Positions 1 to 6,729 of a DNA stretch of 8,904 bases are shown here, piece by piece. Below the pieces are notes generated by a model that saw nothing but the letters and a program-made list of their open reading frames with translations, did not search any database and was not told where the DNA came from. Origin of the DNA: Syntrophomonadaceae bacterium (GTDB taxonomy: Bacteria; Bacillota; Syntrophomonadia; Syntrophomonadales; Syntrophomonadaceae); contig JAISDD010000272.1 of NCBI GenBank assembly GCA_031265005.1, positions 1 through 8,904 of the forward strand. Reading direction: 5' to 3'. Position numbers and translations under genes: made by a program. Numbering within the stretch: position 1 is the first letter of the stretch; each line of letters starts with the position of its first letter.

Positions 1-9
1 GGAGCCGCT

Positions 10-352
10 ATGGATTTTGATGTAGTCTCGGCCCAAGCCGCTGAGCGATTTGCCGCTTGCCGGAAGCTGCTCATCGCCCATGGAGATGAGCAGCTTCCGG
101 TAAGCGATTATCACGACACTGATAGGCTCACAATGTATGGGTATGCGCGTTGGCGAAATCACGGAAAAGACGCATCTCTCTCGCCCCGCTGTTTCACACC
201 ATCTGCGCGTCTTGCTCGACGCGGAAGTTATTGGCGTGACCCCTGAAGGTACAAAGAACTTCTATTGGCTCAAACTGGGCGGCGCGTGGAGCGAATTGGT
301 GGCGATGATTAACCATATTGAGGAACTCCGAAAGGAATGTGAGGAAGGATAA
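10..352 (+). pseudogene. ArsR-family winged-helix repressor, broken by frameshift and nonsense codon
   Basis: The gene encodes a small ArsR/SmtB-type DNA-binding repressor in two frames. Frame 1 from ATG 10 (GGAG ribosome site at 1-4) reads the N-terminal helices up to CRKLLIAHGDE, ending at base 90. The family sequence then resumes in frame 2 as RxAIITTLIGSQC (98-136) and continues through the HTH (VGEITEKTHLSRPAVSHHL) and wing (EGTKNFYWL) to TAA 350-352. The family usually reads GDETRQ at the junction, so about 3 nt is expected between GAG and CGG. Here there are 7 nt, a net +4. The Gln codon is also TAA (101-103). An internal ATG at 137 could give a 71-aa HTH fragment but has no evident ribosome site. 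The stop overlaps the ATG of the downstream reductase, so the repressor probably governed that operon. The effector is unknown. The family assignment is firm; loss of function is inferred. Confidence 0.8.
54..106. repeat. Near-perfect 22-bp inverted repeat (cruciform/hairpin) inside arsR
   Basis: The arms are 54-75 and 85-106, separated by 9 nt, with a single mismatch (G59 against T101). The core arms 60-75 and 85-100 are perfect 16-mers (CCGGAAGCTGCTCATC and its reverse complement). The left arm is ordinary ArsR coding sequence (CRKLLI). The right arm contains the extra bases that break the frame. This geometry is that of a quasi-palindrome made more perfect by copying one arm onto the other. 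Confidence 0.9.
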
Positions 353-1542
353 TGCAGTACCGGATTGATTCAAAATCGGGGAACAAGCTGTCCGTGCTTG
401 GATTCGGCTGTATGCGGTTCCCGCGCGGCATTAACATCGACTTTGCCAAGAGCGAAAAGCTCGTTTTGGAAGCCATCGACAAGGGCGTGAACTACTTCGA
501 TACTGCTTACATTTACGGCGGCAGTGAGGACACGCTCGGCAAAATCCTGCATAAGAACGCTGTTCGTGAGAAGATTTTTCTCGCCACAAAGCTGCCTCAC
601 GGCAAATGCAAAAGCTATGAGGATTTTGACAAATACTTCAACGAACAACTGAAGCGTCTGCAAACGGATCACATCGACTATTATTTGATTCATAATGTAT
701 CCGAGATGGATGATTGGCAGGCGGTCGTTGATATTGGAATTGAAAGATGGCTTGCCGAAAAGAAAGCGGGCGGGCAAATCAGCAACATCGGGTTTTCGTT
801 CCACGGCCCCCAGGCGGTCTTTTTGGAGCTTTTGGACGCGTATCCGTGGGAGTTCTGTCAAATCCAGTATAATTACATGAACGAAAACTATCAAGCGGGG
901 AAAATTGGGCTGCAAAAAGCCTCTGACAAAGGCTTGGCCGTCATCATTATGGAGCCTTTGCTGGGCGGACGGCTTGCGGGCGGCGTACCGAAAAGGGCGG
1001 AGCATCTGTTCAAAAGCGCCAACCCCGACATTACCCCCGCTGCTTGGGCGATGAAATGGCTGTGGAATCAGCCGGAAGTGACGGTAGTGCTGTCGGGAAT
1101 GAACGCCTTTGAACAAATCGCGGACAACTTGCAAACGGCTGAAAATTCGGATATTGGCGCTCTTACTGACAATGAACTTGCGGTTATCGAAAAAGTCCAA
1201 GCCATATTTAAGGAAAGCTACAAAGTGTCTTGCACGGGTTGCAACTACTGTATGCCTTGTTCGCACAATGTCAATATTCCCGGCTGTTTTGCGGCGTACA
1301 ACGCCAGTTACGCGAACGGCTTTGTGACGGGGATGCAACAATATCTCACAAGTACGAACGCGCTCCATTCGTCGGGCGGTATGCGTGTGAGCAACTGCGC
1401 AAAATGCGGCGCTTGTGAGAAAAAATGTCCGCAGCATATCAAAATAACGGCTGAACTGGGGCAAGTCCGAAAACGTTTAGAACCGTTATGGATCAGAGTA
1501 CTGCTGGGGATAATGCGGAAATCAACAGGAAGGAAAAAATGA
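352..1542 (+). CDS. Aldo/keto reductase with C-terminal 4Fe-4S dicluster domain (first copy)
   Basis: A 396-aa cytosolic oxidoreductase made of an NAD(P)H-type aldo/keto reductase barrel (about residues 1-265) and a ferredoxin-like tail. The catalytic tetrad is visible: D50 and Y55 in NYFDTAYIYGG, K80 in ATKLP, H114 in YYLIHN. The tail has CTGCNYCMPC (C294, C297, C300, C303) and CAKCGACEKKCP (C349, C352, C355, C359), enough ligands for two [4Fe-4S] clusters. After the fourth Cys of the first set there is Ser where the family often has Pro. The basic C-terminus (RKSTGRKK) follows a short hydrophobic stretch. The start ATG overlaps the arsR stop (TAATG) and is preceded by GAGGAAGGA, so translation is probably coupled. 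The physiological substrate cannot be read from sequence. The clusters suggest electron exchange with a ferredoxin or flavodoxin. Confidence 0.9.
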   Translation: MQYRIDSKSGNKLSVLGFGCMRFPRGINIDFAKSEKLVLEAIDKGVNYFDTAYIYGGSEDTLGKILHKNAVREKIFLATKLPHGKCKSYEDFDKYFNEQLKRLQTDHIDYYLIHNVSEMDDWQAVVDIGIERWLAEKKAGGQISNIGFSFHGPQAVFLELLDAYPWEFCQIQYNYMNENYQAGKIGLQKASDKGLAVIIMEPLLGGRLAGGVPKRAEHLFKSANPDITPAAWAMKWLWNQPEVTVVLSGMNAFEQIADNLQTAENSDIGALTDNELAVIEKVQAIFKESYKVSCTGCNYCMPCSHNVNIPGCFAAYNASYANGFVTGMQQYLTSTNALHSSGGMRVSNCAKCGACEKKCPQHIKITAELGQVRKRLEPLWIRVLLGIMRKSTGRKK

Positions 1543-1644
1543 CTATATTCTATTTTCACATCGGCCGGCGGCAGCCTGGCTGTGCCCAAAGGCGACCGGC
1601 AGTATCCCGGTGTGCCGCTTAATGAAATTATTTCAAGCCAATAA
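1539..1644 (+). pseudogene. Frameshifted remnant resembling the N-terminus of a flavodoxin / EFR1-type protein
   Basis: ATG 1539 overlaps the stop of the first reductase (ATGA) and has AAGGAAAAA upstream. It reads MTIFYF, the usual opening strand of flavodoxin-like EFR1 ferredoxin proteins. One base later, in the next frame, TSAGGSLAV follows, which resembles the FMN phosphate loop TSTGNSLAVAK with two changes. That frame then runs KGDRQYPGVPLNEIISSQ to TAA 1642-1644. The extra base lies in TATTTTCACA (1551-1560). Only about 34 residues remain; the rest of a flavodoxin and any ferredoxin domain are missing. It sits between two iron-sulfur reductases, where a flavodoxin/ferredoxin partner would make sense. 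The homology is short and the assignment tentative. Confidence 0.42.
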
Positions 1645-1672
1645 TAAAACATAGGAAACGAGGTGGTCATTT

Positions 1673-2788
1673 ATGATTCGTAATAACAAACTCGGATTTG
1701 GCATGATGCGCCTGCCCGTTACCAATCCCTCTGACGCCGCGTCCGTCGACTTTGCCCAACTAGAAGAGATGGCGGATTTGTTTATCGCGTCCGGTTTTAC
1801 ATACTTCGACTCGGCGTATATCTACCACGGAGGCATGAGCGATGTAGCTATTAAGAAAACCCTGATAGAGCGGTATGACCGCGACGCCTTTACCTTGGCG
1901 AACAAGATGCCGACGTTCATGGTCTCCGCCGCGTCTGATTTTGACCGTTATTTCTCGGAGCAGGCAGAGCGAACGGGCGCTGATTACTTTGACTATTACC
2001 TGCTGCACGACCTCGACGAGAACAACTATGCAAATATGCGGCGGCATGGCGGTTTTGAATATGTCCGCAAACTCAAAGAGCAGGGCAGGGCAAAATGCAT
2101 CGGCTTTTCTTTCCACGACAAAGCGGAGGTGCTGGACAAAATACTTACCGAACATCCCGAAATGGAATATGTGCAGCTGCAAATCAATTACGTTGATTGG
2201 GAGTCGCCCGCCATAGAATCTCGAAAATGTTACGAAACTGCCGTGAAGCATGGTAAGCCGGTCATTGTGATGGAACCGCTCAAAGGCGGCGCGCTCGTAA
2301 ACATTCCCGCGGAAGCCGAGAAGATTCTGAAAGCGGCGCGGCCGTCCCTTTCCGCCGCCTCTTGGGGAATACGATTCGCGGCTTCTTTGCCGGGTGTCAT
2401 TATGGTGCTTTCAGGAATGAGTACGCTCGGCCAAGTCAAAAATAATGTCAGCATTATGAAAGAGTTTCAGGCGCTGACTGAGCCGGAGAAAGAAGTGATT
2501 GAACAAGTTCGGGAAATAATCGCCGCCGCCACCGCCGTTCCCTGCACGGATTGCCGCTACTGCGCGGACAGTTGCCCGCAGTCTATTCCCATCCCGGATT
2601 ATTTTTCCCTGTACAACAGCCACAGGTTGTTTGGGTTCAATCCGATTATTCACAACTACTACCGGAACCTCACGTTGGAATACGGCAAAGCCTCCGATTG
2701 CGTAACGTGCGGACAATGCGCCGAGCGCTGCCCGCAGCATATCGAAATACCGGAGGAACTGGTAGAAGTCGCAAAGACTTTTGAGTAA
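1673..2788 (+). CDS. Aldo/keto reductase with C-terminal 4Fe-4S dicluster domain (second copy)
   Basis: A 371-aa aldo/keto reductase with the same layout as the upstream reductase but well diverged from it. The tetrad is D46, Y51 (TYFDSAYIYHGG), K78 (ANKMP) and H112 (YYLLHD). The conserved barrel strands IGFSFH (143-148) and VIVMEPLKGG (197-206) are intact. The tail carries CTDCRYCADSCP (C291, C294, C297, C301) and CVTCGQCAERCP (C343, C346, C349, C353), a complete two-cluster ferredoxin-type domain with the usual Pro after the last Cys of each set. AGGTGG at 1661-1666 lies 6 nt before the ATG. It is probably the last gene of the arsR-led operon; no clear terminator follows. The substrate is unknown. 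The pair may make two enzymes of related specificity or a heteromeric complex, which is inference. Confidence 0.92.
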   Translation: MIRNNKLGFGMMRLPVTNPSDAASVDFAQLEEMADLFIASGFTYFDSAYIYHGGMSDVAIKKTLIERYDRDAFTLANKMPTFMVSAASDFDRYFSEQAERTGADYFDYYLLHDLDENNYANMRRHGGFEYVRKLKEQGRAKCIGFSFHDKAEVLDKILTEHPEMEYVQLQINYVDWESPAIESRKCYETAVKHGKPVIVMEPLKGGALVNIPAEAEKILKAARPSLSAASWGIRFAASLPGVIMVLSGMSTLGQVKNNVSIMKEFQALTEPEKEVIEQVREIIAAATAVPCTDCRYCADSCPQSIPIPDYFSLYNSHRLFGFNPIIHNYYRNLTLEYGKASDCVTCGQCAERCPQHIEIPEELVEVAKTFE

Positions 2789-3162
2789 TAAGCGGGAAAG
2801 GAGCGCCTCTACACCCTCTCCTTAAAACAGCGTCTGCAAAACATGGGAGGCAATTAAACTTGCAATCTTCAATTGCGAAAATTGTTTGGAAAAAATATTG
2901 CGTATTAGGATTAGTAACTGTTAGAATATGCTACAAGAGAAGGGAATGTTATCCGGTGGTTGGGCTCAGCGTAAGGAGAAAAACGGTGTTTGGCGATACC
3001 GGCTAAGCCGGCCGGGCATGGTGTGTCAGTTTAATGAACAGGCGCCTTTAATTTTAAGTTTACATACGTTGGGGGCGTATTGAGAAACGACGGTGCGAAC
3101 GTGTACACTGAGGAATACTGCGGGATTAAATACGAGCGATTATGAAGGGGGTTGGCGCGGTG
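2789..3162. other. Intergenic spacer before cysE, no convincing gene
   Basis: This marks a change from the GC-richer reductase operon to AT-richer sequence. It holds a weak 6-bp inverted repeat without a T-run (AAGGAG 2798-2803, CTCCTT 2818-2823), a small hairpin CCGGC-TAA-GCCGG (2999-3011), and ATACG/CGTAT arms around 3064-3080. An open frame of 51 codons runs 2928-3083 without a ribosome site and without family resemblance. A weak promoter-like pair is TTGCGT (2898-2903) and TAGAAT (2922-2927), spacing 18. I looked for a cysteine T-box (the TGGNACCGCG-type motif) because cysE leaders in this phylum often have one; I see none. Confidence 0.5.
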
Positions 3163-4098
3163 ATGATTAAAAATACTGATGTGGATATTCACCAGCTGGT
3201 AAGGTCCTTGGTAGATAGCTATCGTGAAGAGGAAGAAATAATAAAATTACAAGCTGAGAATAAAATTAATTCTAAAATTATAGTGGATATTGTCGAAAAC
3301 CTTCGTTGTTTGATCTTTGCGGGATATTTCGGCCCCAAAAGGCTGAAAAGCGAGTCTATGGAGTATTATGCGGGGGAATTACTGGAGTATTTGAGTTATA
3401 ATTTGCAGAAACAAATAGCCAAGGCTCTGCGTAATCAAAAAGATGCGGTTGAAAATGAAATTGAATTCAAAAACAGGGCGCAAGCTGTTACCTATGCTTT
3501 TCTGAAACGTATACCGGAAGTCCGTAAATTGCTGGCGGCCGACGTGGTAGCCGCTTTTGACGGAGATCCGGCTGCTTACAGTAAAGATGAAATCATCTTG
3601 TGCTATCCTAGTATTTTTGCCATAATGGTCAGCCGGCTGGCGCATGAGCTATATTTGCTGAAGGTGCCGCTTATTCCTAGGATGATGACCGAACACGCGC
3701 ACAGCATCACTGGTATTGATATTCATCCGGGCGCGACTATCGGGCATCACTTTTTCATAGATCACGGTACGGGCATTGTCGTGGGCGAAACTACGATTAT
3801 TGGCAATCATGTTAAAATATATCAGGGAGTGACTTTAGGAGCGCTGTCTACCAGGGGCGGGCAGGGGCTAAAAGGAGTAAAGCGCCATCCTACTATTGAA
3901 GACAACGTTACTATTTATTCAGGAGCATCTATATTCGGGGGCGGGACCGTTATAGGCGAGGGAGTGGTCATTGGCTCCAACGCATTCATAACTAAAAGCG
4001 TACCGGGACAAACCCGCGTCAGTATTAAAAATCCCGAGCTTCAATATTTGAGTGATCAGGAAGCGCATAAGGAGGAGTTTTGGGATTTTATGATTTAA
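3163..4098 (+). CDS. cysE: Serine O-acetyltransferase, long form with helical N-terminal domain
   Basis: Transfers acetyl from acetyl-CoA to L-serine, giving O-acetylserine, the precursor of cysteine. I prefer ATG 3163 (311 aa), with AAGGGGG at 3145-3151 as ribosome site; GTG 3160 is also possible. ATG 3142 would put that site inside the gene. Residues 1 to about 165 are a helical domain. From about 175 come left-handed beta-helix hexapeptides (HPGATIG, VVGETTIIG, VTIYSGASIFGG, VIGEGVVIGSN). The catalytic Asp-His pair is in FIDHGTGIV (D200, H201), and the second active-site His is in VKRHP (H242). The protein ends DFMI: a C-terminal Ile is what lets CysE dock in the active site of cysteine synthase CysK. 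No cysK lies in the window. Its length exceeds the short EpsC-type enzymes. It precedes hpt by 70 nt but shares no pathway with it. Confidence 0.92.
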   Translation: MIKNTDVDIHQLVRSLVDSYREEEEIIKLQAENKINSKIIVDIVENLRCLIFAGYFGPKRLKSESMEYYAGELLEYLSYNLQKQIAKALRNQKDAVENEIEFKNRAQAVTYAFLKRIPEVRKLLAADVVAAFDGDPAAYSKDEIILCYPSIFAIMVSRLAHELYLLKVPLIPRMMTEHAHSITGIDIHPGATIGHHFFIDHGTGIVVGETTIIGNHVKIYQGVTLGALSTRGGQGLKGVKRHPTIEDNVTIYSGASIFGGGTVIGEGVVIGSNAFITKSVPGQTRVSIKNPELQYLSDQEAHKEEFWDFMI

Positions 4099-4124
4099 CT
4101 GACCTTTATCCGGTTGTGTTAACG

Positions 4125-4153
4125 CAAAATGAACTATGTTATAATTCATTTTG
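4125..4153 (+). promoter_or_regulatory. hpt promoter (extended -10) inside a 9-bp inverted repeat
   Basis: TATAAT at 4140-4145 is preceded by TGT (4137-4139), an extended -10. A possible -35 TTAACG (4119-4124) is only 15 nt away. The -10 lies between the perfect arms CAAAATGAA (4125-4133) and TTCATTTTG (4145-4153), an arrangement suited to an operator. No T-run follows, so it is not a normal terminator for cysE. Confidence 0.5.
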
Positions 4154-4168
4154 TAGGAGGAGTGACAA

Positions 4169-4714
4169 GTGGATTTAGTACAGATAGACGTATTATATGA
4201 TCGTGACGATATTAAAAATAAGGTTCAGTTGCTTGGTAAGAGGATTTCCGAAGATTATGCGGGTTGTGAATTGCTGGTGGTGGGCATATTAAAGGGCGCT
4301 TTTATTTTTATGGCTGATTTGGTCAGAGAAATAACGATTCCTTTGGAAATAGACTTTATGGATGTGACAAGCTATGGACTTTCGACTTCTTCATCGGGAG
4401 AAGTGCGTATAATAAAGGATTTGGAATATTCGGTACAGGATAAGGATGTTTTGATCATAGAAGATATTGTTGATACCGGGCTTACTTTGAAGCATATCAC
4501 CGAGATTTTAAAGACCAGAAACCCTAAAAGTATCAAAATATGCTGTCTGCTTGATAAACCGTCCCGAAGAAAAGTAAATATTGCGGCGGATTATGTCGGA
4601 TATTCTATACCGGATAGGTTTGTGGTTGGATATGGGCTGGACTATGCCGAGCAATACCGTAATTATCCGGAAGTGTGCATTATTAAGCCGTTTAAAGGAA
4701 CTAACGCGCAGTAA
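4169..4714 (+). CDS. hpt: Hypoxanthine phosphoribosyltransferase
   Basis: A 181-aa cytosolic purine-salvage enzyme making IMP (and usually GMP) from hypoxanthine or guanine and PRPP. GTG 4169 is the start, because AGGAGG (4155-4160) lies 8 nt before it and no in-frame ATG fits. The PRPP-binding motif VLIIEDIVDTGLTL spans 94-107, with E98/D99 and the catalytic-base Asp D102. The pyrophosphate loop LKGAF is at 41-45, the flexible-loop SYG at 68-70, the purine-contact Lys at 130 (LLDK), and the C-terminal signature VVGYGLDYAEQYRNYP at 152-167. The length is normal for the family. It has its own promoter, so it can be expressed apart from cysE, and a terminator follows about 100 nt downstream. 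In many Bacillota hpt sits between tilS and ftsH; that context is absent here. Confidence 0.95.
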   Translation: MDLVQIDVLYDRDDIKNKVQLLGKRISEDYAGCELLVVGILKGAFIFMADLVREITIPLEIDFMDVTSYGLSTSSSGEVRIIKDLEYSVQDKDVLIIEDIVDTGLTLKHITEILKTRNPKSIKICCLLDKPSRRKVNIAADYVGYSIPDRFVVGYGLDYAEQYRNYPEVCIIKPFKGTNAQ

Positions 4715-4725
4715 AGTTTTCATAC

Positions 4726-4745
4726 ATAGATGTATATAGATGTAT
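4726..4745. repeat. Tandem 10-bp direct repeat after hpt
   Basis: ATAGATGTAT occurs twice without a gap, starting 12 nt after the hpt stop. It is too short to say more; it could be slippage or part of the 3' untranslated region. Confidence 0.75.
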
Positions 4746-4810
4746 TTAAAAACCATTTAGAATTTTTAATTTAATGCGTTTGGTTTTTCGTTTTTCACTG
4801 TACTGTACGA

Positions 4811-4868
4811 GGGCGGCATACCGCGCCAGGCACCAGCCAGCTTGGCCCGATGCGCGCCCCTCTTTTTT
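4811..4868 (+). terminator. Rho-independent terminator of hpt
   Basis: GGGCGGCAT (4811-4819) pairs with ATGCGCGCCC (4850-4859) with one bulged G. An inner stem GCCAGG (4825-4830) pairs with CTTGGC (4841-4846), leaving a 10-nt loop. TCTTTTTTAT follows at once (4861-4870). The direction fits hpt. It also separates hpt from the convergent tRNA gene. Confidence 0.7.
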
Positions 4869-4897
4869 ATAGCAAATCCTTCAAATACAAGATGAAA

Positions 4898-4933
4898 CCG
4901 GCCCCTAATCCCGGTTGGGATTATAGAGGCCGG
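4898..4933 (-). terminator. Hairpin downstream of tRNA-Ala, probable terminator or 3' processing stem
   Basis: CCGGCC (4898-4903) pairs with GGCCGG (4928-4933), and inside it TAATCCC (4906-4912) pairs with GGGATTA (4917-4923) around a GGTT loop. Read on the minus strand it starts 12 nt after the tRNA CCA end and is followed by TTTCATCTT, a poor T-run, so termination is likely but not certain. Confidence 0.45.
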
Positions 4934-4945
4934 ATTATCGTCTAA

Positions 4946-5021
<76 letters not shown>

Positions 5022-5036
5022 CAATCAAACAAATCA

Positions 5037-5045
5037 ATTATATCA
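5037..5045 (-). promoter_or_regulatory. Extended -10 promoter of tRNA-Ala
   Basis: The minus strand reads TGATATAAT (5045-5037), an extended -10, 15 nt before the tRNA 5' end. No good -35 is visible, which is tolerated with TGN-TATAAT. Confidence 0.5.
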
Positions 5046-5099
5046 CATTATCGTTTTTAAACACACTTTAAATTTTATAATCATGGCGCTGCTATTTTC

Positions 5100-5108
5100 T
5101 GATATAAT
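5100..5108 (+). promoter_or_regulatory. Extended -10, likely promoter of the LCP gene
   Basis: TGATATAAT, identical to the tRNA promoter core on the other strand, starts 195 nt before the LCP start codon. No good -35 is seen. If used, the transcript has a leader of about 180 nt. That leader contains the palindrome TTACAATGTAA (5176-5186) and is otherwise AT-rich and featureless. Confidence 0.4.
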
Positions 5109-5294
5109 GAAGTTCAGCGTGAAGCGTTTGAATATGAATGAACAAATACTGCCATTACTTATATATTGGTTAATTTTACAATGTAATCCGAATGAAAGTC
5201 TGAACTGCTAAATGTGTATTATTATATATTACGGTTGTTTAACAAAAAAGTGTAAAATTAGTTTTGCGGTTAGGGGATAAGGAATTTAAAAGCG

Positions 5295-6617
5295 ATGAGT
5301 AAACATATGAAAGTTTTTAAAAAGGCTATTATTTTTTTAGCAGTGTTCGTAGCTGCGTTTACTGGCGGTATACTTTTAGCCAATGTTATGGGGGTTATTA
5401 ATTTAAGCTTGGACGACGAAAGCGTTATCACTAAAATTGACGCGGGCCGTAAGGTCAATGTGTTGATCATGGGCATCGACGCGCGTTCAGTTAAAGAAAA
5501 CTCCAGAAGCGATACGATGATTTTCGCCAGTGTGGATACTGAACAAAAGAAACCGGTTTTGATCTGGATACCCCGGGATACCAGAATCGCGCTTTCCAAT
5601 AAAAGGAATATTAAAATAAACAGCCTGAATTTTACCGACGGCCCGGAAGAGGCCTGCAAAGAAGTGGGTAAAATTTTAAACACTAATGTGGATTATTACG
5701 TTATAATCAATTTCAGCGGTTTTGCCAAGATAATCGATACCTTAGGCGGCGTGGATATTGATGTGGAAACTAATATGCGCCATTATGACCCTGATTATCC
5801 GCAGCTCAATATTAATTTATCGGCTGGTTTGCAGCATTTGAACGGCAACGATGCTCTGAATTATGTGCGTTACCGCGACAATGCTACAGCTGACATCGGG
5901 CGCACTCAGAGACAGGCGAAGTTTGTGAAAGCGGTCATTGAGCAGGCTTTAAAGACCAGCACTATATTGAAATTGCCGGAAATCATTCCGCAGATCGCTG
6001 AAAACATACGTTCTAATATACCTTTGACGGAGCTGGTTTATTTGGCGACGGTCGCCAAGAATTTTGACAGCGGCAGTGTGGTTACGCAAACTTTGCCCGG
6101 GTATTCTTTCACAGCTTCTGATGGGGGCAGTTACTGGGAAATCAATAAAGACATCGCTGCTACTATGATTGCTGATTTAATGAATGACAAAACTTATGAC
6201 ATTTTTAACGCTCCGCCCAAACCAGCGTCGCAGCAGCCGGCTGTGGTAACCGCGGCGCCTTCTACTGTTAAAGAGGATGGGAACGCTCAGCAGTCCGAGA
6301 AAGACGATTCTCGTTTGCTAAATGGTGAAGAGAATAAGGAACAAGACGTCAACATTGTAATAAGTGATGATGTAGATGAAGGGGCTTGGGCAGACGATAG
6401 AAACAAAGTTGATGATAAAGATAAAACAGCGGGTCTCGACAGCGGTACGGAAAGAAACGCCCCTAATAATAACAGCGGCGTCAACGGCAATAATGATTCT
6501 GGTGTTAACGAAAAGGAAACAAACAACAATAGCGGCGAAGATAGTAACACAGACGACAAACCGCCGCTAAGAGAAAACAACGATACTAAAATCAATTTAG
6601 ATGAAATAAAAATCTGA
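5295..6617 (+). CDS. LytR-CpsA-Psr (LCP) family cell-wall glycopolymer ligase
   Basis: A 440-aa membrane-anchored extracellular enzyme. LCP proteins move lipid-linked glycopolymers such as teichoic acid or capsule onto peptidoglycan. There is a short cytosolic N-terminus and one transmembrane helix (about 10-33). The LCP domain (about 53-300) carries the polyprenyl-phosphate/metal-binding residues: NVLIMGID (55-62), the RSD of NSRSDTMIF (R71, D73), IPRDT (R94, D95), and VRYRDNATADIGRTQRQ (R192, R194, D195, R203, R206). Residues from about 307 form a 130-aa tail rich in Asp, Asn, Ser, Glu and Lys with no Cys and no recognisable domain, probably disordered. It ends KINLDEIKI, with no LPXTG motif. 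The ribosome site is AAGGAA (5279-5284), 10 nt before ATG 5295. It is apparently monocistronic, so the glycopolymer it handles cannot be told from context. Confidence 0.92.
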   Translation: MSKHMKVFKKAIIFLAVFVAAFTGGILLANVMGVINLSLDDESVITKIDAGRKVNVLIMGIDARSVKENSRSDTMIFASVDTEQKKPVLIWIPRDTRIALSNKRNIKINSLNFTDGPEEACKEVGKILNTNVDYYVIINFSGFAKIIDTLGGVDIDVETNMRHYDPDYPQLNINLSAGLQHLNGNDALNYVRYRDNATADIGRTQRQAKFVKAVIEQALKTSTILKLPEIIPQIAENIRSNIPLTELVYLATVAKNFDSGSVVTQTLPGYSFTASDGGSYWEINKDIAATMIADLMNDKTYDIFNAPPKPASQQPAVVTAAPSTVKEDGNAQQSEKDDSRLLNGEENKEQDVNIVISDDVDEGAWADDRNKVDDKDKTAGLDSGTERNAPNNNSGVNGNNDSGVNEKETNNNSGEDSNTDDKPPLRENNDTKINLDEIKI

Positions 6618-6729
6618 CAACAAAACAGGACTTAAGTGCAAATATGCTATGACTTAACTCCCTTTTTGAGAAAAAACTATAACTTTGTAGGATGTTGATA
6701 CGATATAATATATATACACTCACCACTTT

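Noticed and set aside
370..1464. Long minus-strand open frame opposite the first reductase (364 aa)
   Set aside because: It is a shadow of the GC-rich coding strand: no ribosome site, no family resemblance, and the plus-strand product has all its catalytic residues.
2798..2823. AAGGAG/CTCCTT inverted repeat after the second reductase as a terminator
   Set aside because: Only 6 bp with a 14-nt loop and followed by AAAAC, no T-run.
2928..3083. 51-codon open frame beginning MLQEKGMLSGGW
   Set aside because: No ribosome site before ATG 2928, no recognisable motif, and it lies in a spacer; could be a decayed gene but nothing supports it.
2789..3162. Cysteine T-box or other riboswitch before cysE
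   Set aside because: No T-box core motif and no terminator stem; only small hairpins are visible.
6287..6595. Minus-strand 102-aa Ser/Leu-rich open frame
   Set aside because: Antisense of the Asp/Asn/Ser-rich LCP tail; composition is an artefact of the repeats of codons, with no ribosome site.
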